64,000 nucleotides of DNA from Azospirillum cavernae (GCF_003590795.1 NZ_QYUL01000002.1:572501-636500); one strand, 5' to 3'; counted from the first letter of the stretch, positions 44,103-53,751 are shown. Translations and numbers: made by a program. The notes: generated by a model from the letters alone, not told the origin.

Positions 44103-44888
44103 TTAAATTCCGATGATCGAGATTCCGCCGTTCGGGCTGACCACCTGTCCGGTCATCATCGCGGCTTCCGGTCCAGCCAGCCACGCCACGGCGAAGGCCA
44201 CCTCGTCCGCCCGCGCGATGCGGCCCAGCGGGAATTGGGCGGCGCGGCGGGCGACTTCGTCGGCGCCCAGGCTATCGAGGGTCAGCGGGGTTTCGACCAG
44301 ACCGGGGGCCACCGTGTTGACGGTGATGGTCCAGGGGGCGAACTCCACCGCCCAAGCGCGCGTCAACCCATGCAGCGCCGCTTTCGCGCCGGTGTAGTGG
44401 CTGGCCCCGGCGCTGCCGGACATGGCGAAGTTGGAGGAAATGTTGATGATGCGGCCAAAGCGCCGCTCCTTCATCCCCGGAACCACCGCTTGGGTGAAGA
44501 AGAAGGCGCCCTTCACATGGGTGCCGAACATGCGGTCGAAGGCCGCCTCGTCGATGTCGGCGACGGGCAGCGCTTTGCCGCTGACCCCGGCGTTGTTGAC
44601 CAGAATGTCGACGCGGCCAAAGGCGCGCTCCGCGTCAGCCACCGCGCGACGGGCGTTGCCGACCGATTGGTTGTCGGCGATCAACGGCAACACCACGCCG
44701 CCCTCGGCGACGATGCGCTCCTGCGCCTGCTCCAGGGCCAAACCGCTGACGTCGGTGATGGCCACCCGCGCCCCGCGCGCGGCCATCAGGCGGGCATGCT
44801 CCAGCCCCATGCCGGACGCGCCGCCCGTGACCAGCGCGACCAGCCCGTCGAGATCCTTGCGCCGTCCCCCCGCCGGGATCGTCGTCAT
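44103..44888 (-). CDS. Short-chain dehydrogenase/reductase (SDR)
   Basis: A 261-residue classical SDR. The nucleotide-binding motif TGGASGMG is at 21-28, NNAG at 98-101, and the catalytic Ser near 151 with Y165-x3-K169 (SHYTGAKAAL). The Asp in VAITDVSG after beta-2 suggests preference for NAD over NADP. It is the last gene of the eight-gene operon: the ATG at 44888 overlaps the livF stop as TGATG. In this setting it may oxidise a cyclic alcohol related to quinate/shikimate, but the substrate cannot be read from sequence. It ends next to the IS-rich boundary of the GT island. Confidence 0.85.
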   Translation of the reverse strand: MTTIPAGGRRKDLDGLVALVTGGASGMGLEHARLMAARGARVAITDVSGLALEQAQERIVAEGGVVLPLIADNQSVGNARRAVADAERAFGRVDILVNNAGVSGKALPVADIDEAAFDRMFGTHVKGAFFFTQAVVPGMKERRFGRIINISSNFAMSGSAGASHYTGAKAALHGLTRAWAVEFAPWTITVNTVAPGLVETPLTLDSLGADEVARRAAQFPLGRIARADEVAFAVAWLAGPEAAMMTGQVVSPNGGISIIGI

Positions 44889-45649
44889 CACGCCGCCTCG
44901 CTCTTTTCGGCCAGTGAACCGCCCAGGAACAACTGACCGACGCGCGGATCGGCCAGAATCGCCGGGGCGTCGTCGAACATGCGGGTCTGGCCCAACTCCA
45001 ACACCAGCCCGTAATCAGACATGGCCAGCGCCGAGCGGGCGTTCTGCTCGATCATCAGCACCGACACGCCCTTGTCGCGCTGTTCCAGCAGGATTTGAAA
45101 GGTTTCGGCCACCATCATCGGCGACAGGCCGATGGACGGCTCGTCAATCAGGATCAGTTTCGGGTCGAGCAGCAGGCCACGCACGATCTCCAACTGCTTT
45201 TGCTGGCCGCCCGACAGGGTGGAGGCCTGCTGGTCGGCCTTTTTGCGCAGGATGGGAAAGCGGTCGAGCGCCGCCTCGATCCGCGCGGGCAGATCGGTGA
45301 GGCCGCGCCCGGCGGCGACCGTTCCCAGCTCGATGTTGTGGCGCACCGACAGTTCGGGAAAGATGTTGCGGCCCTGCGGGACATAACAGATCCCGGCCTC
45401 CAGCAAATCGCGCGGCGGTCGGTTGGTGACGTCGCGCCCGTCAAAGGTCACGCTGCCCTCGCGCGCGTTCAGCAGGCCGAAAATGGTCTTGAAGACGGTG
45501 GATTTCCCCGCCCCGTTCGGCCCAATCACCGTGGTGATGGAGCCGCGCGGCACGGAAAAGCTGGTCCCGTTGAGGATCGTCATCTTGCCGTACCCGGCGA
45601 CGACGTTGGACAAGGTCAGGATGGGGTGGGCGGAAGCGGGAGCGGTCAT
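44888..45649 (-). CDS. livF: ABC transporter ATPase, branched-chain amino acid type (LivF)
   Basis: A 253-residue ATP-binding subunit of the HAAT (hydrophobic amino acid) ABC family. Walker A is GPNGAGKSTVFK, the signature LSGGQQKQLEI, and Walker B is LILIDEPSIGLSP. The insertion VPQGRNIFPELSV is typical of LivF. It pairs with LivG on the cytoplasmic side of the LivH/LivM permease. ATG 45649. The family also carries aromatic and other carboxylates, and the operon partners point to quinate/shikimate rather than leucine. Confidence 0.9.
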   Translation of the reverse strand: MTAPASAHPILTLSNVVAGYGKMTILNGTSFSVPRGSITTVIGPNGAGKSTVFKTIFGLLNAREGSVTFDGRDVTNRPPRDLLEAGICYVPQGRNIFPELSVRHNIELGTVAAGRGLTDLPARIEAALDRFPILRKKADQQASTLSGGQQKQLEIVRGLLLDPKLILIDEPSIGLSPMMVAETFQILLEQRDKGVSVLMIEQNARSALAMSDYGLVLELGQTRMFDDAPAILADPRVGQLFLGGSLAEKSEAA

Positions 45650-45673
45650 GGCTTGGGGTTCCCTGTTCTGCGA

Positions 45674-46417
45674 TCAATGGCCGAGATAGGCTTCGATGAC
45701 GTCGGGGTTGGCGCGGACGGCGGCGGGCGCGCCCTGCGCCAACACCTTGCCTTCGGCCATCACGACGACGCGCGAACACAGGCTCATGACGAAATCCATG
45801 TTGTGTTCAATGACCACGAAGGTCGCGCCCAGCTCGCGGTTGATCGCCCGCAACCGCTCCTTCAAATTCTCCAGCATGGTCAGATTGACTCCGCCCGCCG
45901 GTTCGTCGAGCAGCACCAGACGCGGCCCCGCCATGAAGGCCATCGCCGCGTCCAACAGCTTTTGCTGGCCATAGGACAGGCCGCCCGCCTTCTGTTCGGC
46001 CAGATGGTCCAGCTTGAAAAAGGCGATCATCCGGTCGGCCTCCGCCGTCAACCCGGCGTCGCGCGGGCCGAACAGGCGCTTCAGCATCGTGCCCTTGTGC
46101 TCCTGCCCGGCCAGGATCAGGTTTTCCCGCACCGACAGGTTGGGAAACACCTGCAAAAGCTGGAAGGTGCGCGACACGCCCAGCCGGTTGAGCTGCGACG
46201 GGTACAGGCCGGTGATCGGCTTGCCGTCCAACCGCACCTCCCCCTCCGACGGGGTGAGCTGACCGAGGATGCAGTTGAACAGGGTGGATTTGCCGCAGCC
46301 GTTCGGACCGATCAGGCCGAGGATTTCGCCCTCGTCCACGTGGAAGGACACGCCGTCCACCGCCTTCACCCCGCCGAAATGCTTCTTGATGCCGGTGACG
46401 TCCAGGACGCGGGTCAT
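45674..46417 (-). CDS. livG: ABC transporter ATPase, branched-chain amino acid type (LivG)
   Basis: A 247-residue ATPase subunit. Walker A is [12 protein letters not shown], the signature-like segment [15 protein letters not shown], Walker [13 protein letters not shown] and the His switch [10 protein letters not shown]. The C-terminal tail [14 protein letters not shown] is the LivG/BCA_ABC_TP_C hallmark. The ATG at 46417 overlaps the livM stop as ATGA, indicating coupled translation. It is 24 bp upstream of livF. Confidence 0.9.
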   Translation of the reverse strand: MTRVLDVTGIKKHFGGVKAVDGVSFHVDEGEILGLIGPNGCGKSTLFNCILGQLTPSEGEVRLDGKPITGLYPSQLNRLGVSRTFQLLQVFPNLSVRENLILAGQEHKGTMLKRLFGPRDAGLTAEADRMIAFFKLDHLAEQKAGGLSYGQQKLLDAAMAFMAGPRLVLLDEPAGGVNLTMLENLKERLRAINRELGATFVVIEHNMDFVMSLCSRVVVMAEGKVLAQGAPAAVRANPDVIEAYLGH

Positions 46418-47445
46418 GACGCGGCTCCCTGTTCCTTGGGGTTGGTTTCGGCGCCGTTGGCCAGCGTCGGGCGGGCGGCGGCGCGGATGGCGGCGGCCTT
46501 GCGTTGGGATTGGTGGTCGCGCCAGCGGTCGATCAGGCCCAGCAGGCCGGTCGGGCTGACCATCACCAGAACCAGAACCACGGCGGCGTAAATGATGAGA
46601 TACCAACCGCCGGTCGCCCGCAGCAGTTCCGGCAGCATGTAGGAGAAGAACGCCCCGACGAACGGCCCGAAGAAGGACCCCGCCCCACCCGCCACCACCG
46701 TCAGCAGCAGCACGAAGGAGGCCGACAGGGCAAAGGGGGACGGGTCGATGAACTCCACCAGCGGCGCGTAAAGCGCCCCCGCCGCCCCGCCAAAGGCCGA
46801 CCCGATGGCGAAGGCCAACAGGGTGTAGGCGCGGATGTCGACGCCCAGGCTGGCGGCGCGCGTTCCATTTTCGCGGATCGCCTGGAAGGCGCGGCCCCAG
46901 GGCGAATGCAGCAGCCACCACATCACCAGCGTCAGCGCCAGCGTGACCACCAGAACCACCCGGTAAAAGGCCAGCCCGCCGCCCAGATCGGTTCCGAACA
47001 GCGTCGGGCGCGGGATGTTGGCCAGCCCAAAGACGCCGCCGGTCAACCATTGCTCGTTCCGGGCGATCAGGAAGACGACGACCGAAAAGGCCAGCGTGAC
47101 GAAGGCCAGATAATGATGCTTCACCCGCAGCGCCGGAAAGCCCAGCACGACCCCAACCAGAAAGGACAGGCCGGTGGAGACCAGAAAGGCGGCGGGCAAC
47201 GGCCACCCGGCCTTGACCGTCAAAATCGCCGTGGCGTAGGCGCCGATGCCGAGAAAGGCCCCTTGCGCCAGCGACGTCAGCCCGGCGTAACCCAGCGTCA
47301 AATTGAGGCCCATCGCGGCGATCGACATCACCAGCCACAGCGAGACGACGTAAAGGCCGTAGCTTTTCAAACCGGCGGGCGCGAACCACAGGATCGGGAA
47401 GGCGATCAGGATGATGAGCAGATCGGTGTTCAGCTTGAGGCTCAT
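46414..47445 (-). CDS. livM: ABC transporter permease, branched-chain amino acid type (LivM)
   Basis: A 343-residue inner-membrane permease with multiple hydrophobic segments from residue 8 on ([36 protein letters not shown]). The family motif [20 protein letters not shown] and the cytoplasmic EAA-like loop [19 protein letters not shown] are visible. A charged C-terminal tail of about 40 residues follows the last helix. It overlaps both neighbours by ATGA junctions (livH stop/livM start and livM stop/livG start), so the permease and ATPase genes are translated together. Confidence 0.9.
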   Translation of the reverse strand: MSLKLNTDLLIILIAFPILWFAPAGLKSYGLYVVSLWLVMSIAAMGLNLTLGYAGLTSLAQGAFLGIGAYATAILTVKAGWPLPAAFLVSTGLSFLVGVVLGFPALRVKHHYLAFVTLAFSVVVFLIARNEQWLTGGVFGLANIPRPTLFGTDLGGGLAFYRVVLVVTLALTLVMWWLLHSPWGRAFQAIRENGTRAASLGVDIRAYTLLAFAIGSAFGGAAGALYAPLVEFIDPSPFALSASFVLLLTVVAGGAGSFFGPFVGAFFSYMLPELLRATGGWYLIIYAAVVLVLVMVSPTGLLGLIDRWRDHQSQRKAAAIRAAARPTLANGAETNPKEQGAAS

Positions 47446-48317
47446 ACCGTGCGCTCCTCTTTGCGGCCCAGCAGACCTTCGGGCTTGACCAGGATGACGA
47501 CGACCAGAACCACCAGCGGCACGGCGGCGCGGTAGGCGCTGGAGACGTAGGCGGCGGCCAGATTGTCGATCAACCCGATCAGGAAACCGCCCGCCAGCGC
47601 CCCCCGGATTTGGTTGAAACCGCCGACGATGGCGGCGATGAAGGCGGCCAACCCGATGGTCTCGCCGTTGGAGAATTTCGCCAGATAGACCGGCGAGATG
47701 AGGTAGGAGGCGATCAGCGCCAGCGCGGCGTTGATGAGGAAGGTCAACAGGATCATCCGCTCCACCGGCACGCCCAGAATGCGGGCGACGGTGGGATTTT
47801 GCGCGGTCGCCTGCATGGTGCGCCCGGTGCGGGTGCGGGTGATGAAGGCTTGCAGGCCCAGGATGGCGGCGACGGCGACGACGAAGATGGCGATGTCGCG
47901 CGCCGACACGGCGGCCCCCAGAAACGACACGGACCCGTCCGGAACCAGCGAGGGGAAATGCTGCGCCTCCGCCGAAAAGCCGTTCTTGGCGGCTTCCTTG
48001 ATGAGCACCGACAGCGCCATGGTGGCGATGGCCAGGGGCAAGACGCCGTGGCGTTGCATCGGTTCGACCAGAAAGCGTTTGAAGCCGAAGCCGAACAGCA
48101 GGATGAAGGCCGCGCTGCCGACGATGAAGGCCAGCCACATCGGCAAACCGACATGGGCGGCGGTCAACACCAGAATGGCGGGCAGCATGACAAACTCGCC
48201 CTGGGCGAAATTGATGGTCTGGGAGGTCTGCCAGACCAGGGTGAAGCCGATGGCGGCCAGCGCGTAAATCGCGCCCGTCGCCAACCCGGCGACGATGAGC
48301 TGAAGGAACTGGTCCAT
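47442..48317 (-). CDS. livH: ABC transporter permease, branched-chain amino acid type (LivH)
   Basis: A 291-residue inner-membrane permease. The N-terminal helix MDQFLQLIVAGLATGAIYAL leads into the LivH motif TINFAQGEFVMLPAIL. About eight hydrophobic segments follow, with the coupling loop RTGRTMQATAQNPTVARILG. The start ATG 48317 is preceded by a purine-rich site. A 237-bp gap containing a hairpin separates it from the upstream livK, which may allow the binding protein to be made in excess over the permease. Confidence 0.9.
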   Translation of the reverse strand: MDQFLQLIVAGLATGAIYALAAIGFTLVWQTSQTINFAQGEFVMLPAILVLTAAHVGLPMWLAFIVGSAAFILLFGFGFKRFLVEPMQRHGVLPLAIATMALSVLIKEAAKNGFSAEAQHFPSLVPDGSVSFLGAAVSARDIAIFVVAVAAILGLQAFITRTRTGRTMQATAQNPTVARILGVPVERMILLTFLINAALALIASYLISPVYLAKFSNGETIGLAAFIAAIVGGFNQIRGALAGGFLIGLIDNLAAAYVSSAYRAAVPLVVLVVVILVKPEGLLGRKEERTV

Positions 48318-48554
48318 GTCAGCCTCCGTGAATTTTTGAAAGAATGGTCGCGGCGCGCAGGCGCCGGGCGTGGGGAATCGGGGCGGCGGTGACGAAACCG
48401 CTCGCCCCTCCCCATCATTCCACTGGCGCGCGGCACAGGAAGGCGCTCGCACGTCTCGCGACGGCAGTTGCGCCTTCGATCACCTTTGGCGCCCGTTCGG
48501 CCTTTGGCCGTCGGCTCCATGCCCTCCCCCCAAACGGGAGAGGTCTATTCAGGC
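48318..48554 (-). promoter_or_regulatory. livK-livH intergenic region
   Basis: This 237-bp gap is much longer than the other junctions of the operon. It contains the CCTCTCCC-type hairpin (48523-48543) close behind the livK stop. Such structures between binding-protein and permease genes often stabilise the upstream message. No independent promoter is evident. Confidence 0.4.
48523..48543. repeat. CCTCTCCC hairpin, copy 2
   Basis: CCTCCCCC (48523-48530) faces GGGAGAGG (48536-48543) with one C-A mismatch in an otherwise paired stem. It is 12 bases beyond the livK stop on the transcribed strand and resembles the hairpins at 17188-17208 and 60911-60937. Confidence 0.5.
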
Positions 48555-49691
48555 TTACGGGTTAATCATCGGCAGGGTGGTTTTGACCACCGGCTTGCCG
48601 TTGGTGATTTCAACCAGGAAGCTTTCGCGGTCCACGTCGCCGGTCGCCGTCCATTTGGTGTCGATCAAAATGCCCGGCTCCTGCGCCACGTCGATGCGCG
48701 CGCCGTGCAGGGCCTTGGCGAAGGCCTCGCGGTCGAACTTGCCGATCCGTTCGGTGATCGCCTTGACCGTGTAAACGGCGGTGTAGCCCTTGATGCCGTT
48801 GTGGTCGGAGGTGAAGCCGTACTTGTCCATGTATTTCTTGCCGAATTCGGCGAAGCTGGGCTTGGGCGCGTCCACCAACAGGCCGACATGGCCCTTGACG
48901 CCGTTCGCCGCGTCGCCCGCCAATTCGATCACCTTGGCCCCCAGCAGGGTGGTTTCGCCGATGATCGGCTTGGCGATGCCCTGCTGACGCGCGGCGCGCA
49001 GGAAGCGGGCGCTTTCCTCTTCGTTCAGATAGACGAAAACGGCGTCGGCGTTGGCGTTCTTCACCTTGATGGCGTCAGCGGCGAAATCGGCCTGCCCGGA
49101 TTCCGTCGCGATGTCGGCGGCGATCTGGATGCCGCGCTTTTGCAGCTCCGGGATCATCGCGTCGCGGCCGCCCTTGCCGAAATCATTGTTGATCCACACC
49201 ACGGCGACCGACTTGGCCTTGACCTCGTCGCGCAGGTAATTGGCCAGCTTCGGCATCGAATCGGCTTGGTTCAGCGAGGTGCGGAAGATGTAGTTGTTGC
49301 CCTGGCGGGTGAAGGCCGCCGCCTCCCCGCCGACGATCTGCGGCACGGCGGCGCGCTGGGTGATCTGCATCGACGCGCTGATCGGGCCGGAGAAGATCGG
49401 CCCCAGGACGACATAGGCGTCCTCGTCCACCGCACGCTGCACGGCGGCGCGGGTGGCGCCGGGGTTGGTCTGGCTGTCGTAATGAATAAGCTCGATCTTT
49501 TGCCCGAGGATGCCGCCCTTGGCGTTGATCTCGGCGGCGGCCAGATCGGAGCCGTTCTTCCAGTTGGTTCCGGCGGGCGCGCCCGGCCCCGACAGCTCGA
49601 TCACGTCAATCAGCTTGACGGTGTCGGCCAGCGCCGATCCGGCGAAGGCGGCGGACAGGGCGACGGCGGCGGCCATGGTTTTGAAAAGCAT
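48555..49691 (-). CDS. livK: ABC transporter periplasmic substrate-binding protein (LivK-like)
   Basis: A 378-residue periplasmic binding protein. The signal peptide is MLFKTMAAAVALSAAFAGSA with cleavage after ALA, and the mature protein begins DTVKLIDVIELSG. The type I periplasmic-binding (Peripla_BP_6) fold is clear: GAPAGTNWKNGSDLAAAEIN, YDSQTNPGATRAAVQRAVDE, LGPIFSGPISASMQITQRAA and VAVVWINNDFGKGGRDAMI. The ligand is not evident. The gene sits 70 bp behind a shikimate/quinate dehydrogenase in the same operon, so a hydroxylated cyclohexane or aromatic acid is more likely than leucine. This is inference. Confidence 0.88.
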   Translation of the reverse strand: MLFKTMAAAVALSAAFAGSALADTVKLIDVIELSGPGAPAGTNWKNGSDLAAAEINAKGGILGQKIELIHYDSQTNPGATRAAVQRAVDEDAYVVLGPIFSGPISASMQITQRAAVPQIVGGEAAAFTRQGNNYIFRTSLNQADSMPKLANYLRDEVKAKSVAVVWINNDFGKGGRDAMIPELQKRGIQIAADIATESGQADFAADAIKVKNANADAVFVYLNEEESARFLRAARQQGIAKPIIGETTLLGAKVIELAGDAANGVKGHVGLLVDAPKPSFAEFGKKYMDKYGFTSDHNGIKGYTAVYTVKAITERIGKFDREAFAKALHGARIDVAQEPGILIDTKWTATGDVDRESFLVEITNGKPVVKTTLPMINP

Positions 49692-49761
49692 CTCTGGGTC
49701 CTCCCTTTTGGTTTTTGGTCGCGTGCTTGTTTGAAAACATCACTCATAAATCGGGTGGGCG

Positions 49762-50607
49762 TCAGTCGGGGATGGCCCCCAGAACCAGCGCCGGATCGGC
49801 CTCCACCCCGAAAAAGCGCAGCAGCGGGGCGATCTGATGGTCGAGCATCAAACGACCCGGCTGCGTCGGATGGCCCAGAGCCTGCGCGGCGCGCAGCAGC
49901 GGCGTGACCGGCGGCTTCATGATGGCGTCGGCCACCAGCGCGCCGGTGGGCAAAAGCGCCGGATCGAAGGGCAACGGATCCTCAGCCTTCAGCCCGCAGG
50001 GGGAGGCGTTGACCGCCAGATCGCAGCCCTCGGGCGGGCGGCCCGGCTCCGCTCTCGTCAGCGCGACGGTCGGGTGGAGCGCGGACAGCCGATTCAGGCA
50101 GGCGTCGGCGCGGGCGGGATCCAGGTCGGTCAGCGCGAGGGCGGAGATTCCAGCCTCGCACAGCGCCGCCGCGATGGCCGACCCGGCTCCGCCGCCGCCG
50201 ACCAACCAAACCCGCCGCCCGGCTGGCTCGAAACCACGGGCGCGCAAGCCTTCGACAAAGCCGACGCCATCCACGATGTCGGCGGTCAACGTCCCGTCGG
50301 CCTCGACCCGCAGCAGATTGGCGGCCCCGGCGGCCTTGGCCCGGTCGCTGGCGCGGTCGGCCAGGGCCAACGCGTCCGGCTTGTGCGGGATCGTCACCGA
50401 CAGCCCGGCGAGATTCCGAACCCGCCGCAGCCCGTCCAGCGCCGCGCCCAATGCGCCCGGCGCGATGTCCAGCGTCAGCCACGCCGCGTTCATCCCCAGC
50501 GCGGCGAAAACCGGCGGCATGATGCGGGGCATGCGGATCTGCGCCACCGGATGGCCGATGGTGAAGAACAGCCGCGTCGATCCATCAAACTCCAATCCGT
50601 CGCGCAT
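49762..50607 (-). CDS. aroE: Shikimate/quinate dehydrogenase (AroE family)
   Basis: A 281-residue AroE-family oxidoreductase. The substrate-domain motif LSVTIPHKPD contains the catalytic Lys (K76) and the NAD(P) site reads WLVGGGGAGSAIAAAL. The next residues, LTDLDPARAD, carry Asp after beta-2, which usually favours NAD and so a catabolic role. The SRS-type shikimate loop is replaced by IGHPVAQIRMP. I chose ATG 50607 (GAGGGGG 6 bases upstream); a GTG at 50622 overlapping the quiC stop is also open. With the dehydratase encoded just upstream it would give 3-dehydroquinate or 3-dehydroshikimate for conversion to protocatechuate. Confidence 0.85.
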   Translation of the reverse strand: MRDGLEFDGSTRLFFTIGHPVAQIRMPRIMPPVFAALGMNAAWLTLDIAPGALGAALDGLRRVRNLAGLSVTIPHKPDALALADRASDRAKAAGAANLLRVEADGTLTADIVDGVGFVEGLRARGFEPAGRRVWLVGGGGAGSAIAAALCEAGISALALTDLDPARADACLNRLSALHPTVALTRAEPGRPPEGCDLAVNASPCGLKAEDPLPFDPALLPTGALVADAIMKPPVTPLLRAAQALGHPTQPGRLMLDHQIAPLLRFFGVEADPALVLGAIPD

Positions 50608-50618
50608 CGTCGTCCCCC

Positions 50619-52559
50619 TCACCCGACCAGCGTGTCGTGCGCGCCGAGCTGGCTGGAGGCCGCCATGCGGATGGAGGCGTTGGCCGCGCCATACTGGTCA
50701 TAGCCGCCGCGCCGCTCCACCAGCTCGAAGAAGAAACGCCCCTCGAAAGGTTGGGTGTAGAGTTGAAAGAACTCGCCGTCGCCCTGGCGGTCGTACAGGA
50801 TGTTCAGCCGCGTCATCGTCGCCAAAAGATCCTCGTCCAGATCGAAGCGGGCGGCGAGGTCGTCGTAATAATTGGCGGGGATCGGCAGGATCGCCACGCC
50901 GGTCGCCCGCAGCCGCTCCGCCGCCGCGAACAGGTCGCTCGTCTCCAGCGCGATGTGATGGACTCCGGCCCCCAGATAGGTAGACACCGATCTGGCGGCG
51001 CTGGTGTTGCGCCCGCTGGCGATGTTCAGCGGAAAACGCACCCGGCGGCGTTGGTCGGAAATCGCCCGGCTGCGCACCAGCCCGAAGGGGTCGGCCAACA
51101 CGACCACCGGCTCCGGTTCCAGATCCAGCACGGCGCGGTGGAACAGAATGGCGGCGTCCAGTGCCCCTTCAGGCAGCACCTGCGCGATGTGGTCGATGCG
51201 ATGCGCGGCGTCCGGTTGCGCCGCGCCGCCGTCGTCCAACAGGAAATCGGTCTCGAAATCAATCGAGCCGTCGGCCCGCCGCCGGGTGAAATAGACCAGC
51301 TCGCCGCCGATGGAGCGGATGCCGGGCAAGGACAACTCGTTCGGGCCGACCCGCCCCTCGAAACGCGGGCAGCCGAAGGCCTCAGCCCGGCCCACCGCGC
51401 GCAACGGGTCGTCCACCTCATAGGCGATGGCGCAGACCGACGCGCCATGCAGCAGGTAATAGGAATGGGCCGTCGAATGCGGTTCGGCGTTCAGCACGAA
51501 CCGGATGTCGCCCATCCCATAGAGATCCACATCCTTGCTGCGATGACGGCCCAGACGGCGGAATCCCAGCCGTTTCAGCTCGTCGGCCAGCTTGGCTTGC
51601 GCGGCGTGGTTGACGGCGAATTCGACGAAGGCGACGCCGTCCAACCGGGCCGGGGTCGGCGGGTCGAACAGCTCCACCCGGCGCGGCGCGGTCGCAATGC
51701 TCTTGGTTTCAGCCACGCCGTCGCTCAGGATCCGCCGCGCCGCCTCGACCCGGCGGACCTGCTCCTCGACATGCAGGAGGGAGCGCATGCCGTCCTTGGC
51801 GGTCTGCCGCGTCGGCGCGCTGCGCAGGGCGTCGTTGAAGATCTCCAGCGACAGCGGGCCGGTGTAGCCCGCCCGCAGGACCGCTTCGGTGAAGCCGCCG
51901 ACGTTCAATTCGCCCTGCCCCGGCAAACAACGGTGATGGCGGCTGAGCATCAGCGTCGCCATGTCCAGGCGCGGCGCGTCGGCCAGTTGCACGAAGAAAA
52001 TCCGCTCGCCCGGCAGATCGGCGATGCCGCTCCAATCATGCGGCAGCGCCAGGGTGTGGAAGCTGTCGAGGATCAGGCCAAGATGCGGGTGGTCGGCGCG
52101 TTCGACCAGACGCCAAGCGTGATCGAAGGTGGAGACATGGGTTCCCCAGGCCAGCGCCTCGTACCCCAGCCGGATGCCGCGCGCGCCCGCCCGCTCGGCC
52201 ATCGCCCGCAACTGTTCGGCGGCCAAGCCGTCATCGTCGATGGCGTCGGGTTCGACGTTGGAGCAGACCAGCATCAGCGGCGCGCCCAACTCCTCCATCA
52301 AATCCAGCTTGCGCTCCAGCCGATGGAGCGTCCGTTGGAAGGCGGCGGGTCCCAGCCCCTCGGCGTTGCGGAAGGGCTGGAACAGCTCGATGGTCAGGCC
52401 AAGATCGGCGGCCATGTCGCGGATGTCGCGCGGGCGTCCGGGAAAGCCGGTCAGGTCCGGTTCAAAAATCTCCACGCCGTCAAAGCGCGCCGCCGCGATA
52501 GCCTCCAGCTTTTCCGGCAGCGTGCCGCTGAGCGACACGGTGGCGATGGACCGACGCAT
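50619..52559 (-). CDS. quiC: 3-dehydroshikimate dehydratase fused to an HPPD-like domain
   Basis: A 646-residue two-domain enzyme. Residues 1-280 are a TIM-barrel sugar-phosphate isomerase-like domain (FDGVEIFEPDLTGFPG; LGLILDSFHTLAL; FFVQLADAPRLDM; GYTGPLSLEIFND). This matches 3-dehydroshikimate dehydratase of the QuiC1/QsuB type, which makes protocatechuate. Residues about 330-630 resemble 4-hydroxyphenylpyruvate dioxygenase (VAFVEFAVNHAAQ; IDHIAQVLPEG; GVHHIALETSDL; FFELVERRGGYDQYG), as in known DSD-HPPD fusions. ATG 52559 follows GGGGAGGG. It is the first gene of the operon. Confidence 0.88.
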   Translation of the reverse strand: MRRSIATVSLSGTLPEKLEAIAAARFDGVEIFEPDLTGFPGRPRDIRDMAADLGLTIELFQPFRNAEGLGPAAFQRTLHRLERKLDLMEELGAPLMLVCSNVEPDAIDDDGLAAEQLRAMAERAGARGIRLGYEALAWGTHVSTFDHAWRLVERADHPHLGLILDSFHTLALPHDWSGIADLPGERIFFVQLADAPRLDMATLMLSRHHRCLPGQGELNVGGFTEAVLRAGYTGPLSLEIFNDALRSAPTRQTAKDGMRSLLHVEEQVRRVEAARRILSDGVAETKSIATAPRRVELFDPPTPARLDGVAFVEFAVNHAAQAKLADELKRLGFRRLGRHRSKDVDLYGMGDIRFVLNAEPHSTAHSYYLLHGASVCAIAYEVDDPLRAVGRAEAFGCPRFEGRVGPNELSLPGIRSIGGELVYFTRRRADGSIDFETDFLLDDGGAAQPDAAHRIDHIAQVLPEGALDAAILFHRAVLDLEPEPVVVLADPFGLVRSRAISDQRRRVRFPLNIASGRNTSAARSVSTYLGAGVHHIALETSDLFAAAERLRATGVAILPIPANYYDDLAARFDLDEDLLATMTRLNILYDRQGDGEFFQLYTQPFEGRFFFELVERRGGYDQYGAANASIRMAASSQLGAHDTLVG

Positions 52560-52738
52560 GCCCTGACCCTCCCCTTGGCGGGCCATTGCGACCCGTTCTT
52601 GAGGGCGCAGTATCCAGACCGACCGTCCACCTGGATAGCTGCCGGGCGTCACATTGCGACATGACGAAAGTCACAATCCTAAACTATCAGTCAATTCCCC
52701 TATGTTTGTTGATGACGCGACGCCGGACCAGACGGTCA
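52560..52738 (-). promoter_or_regulatory. Upstream region of the quiC operon, with TGAC-N4-GTCA palindrome
   Basis: The space between quiC and the dehydratase gene must hold the operon promoter. TGACGAAAGTCA (52662-52673) is a palindrome about 103 bases before the quiC ATG. Near-copies flank the histidine-kinase start at 56581-56592 and 56604-56615. I could not fix a -10/-35 pair with confidence. Confidence 0.4.
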
Positions 52739-53698
52739 TCAGGACGACAGGGTCGCCGGGTCGGTGTTGCCGCCGCACAGGATCACGCCAACGCGCTCCG
52801 TCGCCCCCGTCTGATATCGCCCGCTCGTCAACGCCGCGAGAGCGACGGCGCCGCCCGGTTCAGCGACAAGGCGCAGCTCCTGCCAAAGCCGCCGTTGCGC
52901 CTCGCGGATCTCATCGTCCTCCACCAGCAGGCTGGCGTGCAGGTGAGCCTGCGCCAGAGCAAATCCATGATCGCCGATGCGCCGCGCGCCCAGGGAATCC
53001 GCCGCCAGCCCATGAACGTCAACCTCGACCGGATGACCCGCCGCCAACGCCCGCGCCAAGGTCGGGGCGCCGACGCTTTCAACCGCGACGATGCGGACGC
53101 CCTGCCCCGCCAGCGCCGCGATCACCCCGCCCAGCAGACCGCCGCCGCCAACGGCGACGAGCACGGTGTCCAGCCCGCCAAAGCCCTCGACATTCACGGC
53201 CTGATCGGCGAACTCCGCCGCCGCCGTTCCTTGCCCGGCGATGATCTGAGGATCGTCATAGGCGTGCAGCAGCCGCGCTCCGGTCTGCGCCTGATGCTCC
53301 AGCGCCGCCGCGAAGGCGTCGGCATAGACCCGACCCACTCGGTGAACGGCGGCGTTGCAGCGCGTCAGACGATCCACCTTCACTTGCGGGGCGGTTTCGG
53401 GGACGAAGATGGCGGCCGGATGACCCAAACGCATCGCGGCGTAGGCGACCGCCGCGCCATGATTCCCGCCCGACGCCGCCACCACGCCCGCGTCGGGAAC
53501 CGGCGCGGCCAGCAGGGCGCTGAAGGCGCCGCGCGCCTTGAAGGACCCCGTGCGTTGCATAAGGTCGAGCTTGAGCAGAACCGGCGCGGCGACGCCGCTG
53601 ACCTCCTCGCCGACGGCGATGACCGGGGTGCGCCGGATCCAGGGGCGAATGCGGGCGTGGGCGGCGTCGACGTCCGCCCGATCAGGCAACAGAATCAT
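52739..53698 (-). CDS. PLP-dependent threonine/serine dehydratase
   Basis: A 319-residue fold-type II PLP enzyme. The Schiff-base Lys is in QRTGSFKARGAF (K54), the phosphate-binding glycine loop is VAVGGGGLLGGVIAAL, and ASGGNHGAAVAYAA contains the Asn that contacts PLP. The length without an ACT domain fits catabolic threonine ammonia-lyase or serine racemase-like members. These convert L-threonine or L-serine to the 2-oxo acid and ammonia. ATG 53698 is chosen; the open frame extends upstream only antisense to the AraC gene. The AraC regulator lies immediately upstream on the same strand and may control it. Confidence 0.85.
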   Translation of the reverse strand: MILLPDRADVDAAHARIRPWIRRTPVIAVGEEVSGVAAPVLLKLDLMQRTGSFKARGAFSALLAAPVPDAGVVAASGGNHGAAVAYAAMRLGHPAAIFVPETAPQVKVDRLTRCNAAVHRVGRVYADAFAAALEHQAQTGARLLHAYDDPQIIAGQGTAAAEFADQAVNVEGFGGLDTVLVAVGGGGLLGGVIAALAGQGVRIVAVESVGAPTLARALAAGHPVEVDVHGLAADSLGARRIGDHGFALAQAHLHASLLVEDDEIREAQRRLWQELRLVAEPGGAVALAALTSGRYQTGATERVGVILCGGNTDPATLSS

Positions 53699-53751
53699 GA
53701 TGAACCCGTGGCTGGTGGGAAACGGGCAAGGGCTACACCAGTCTCCGCGTC

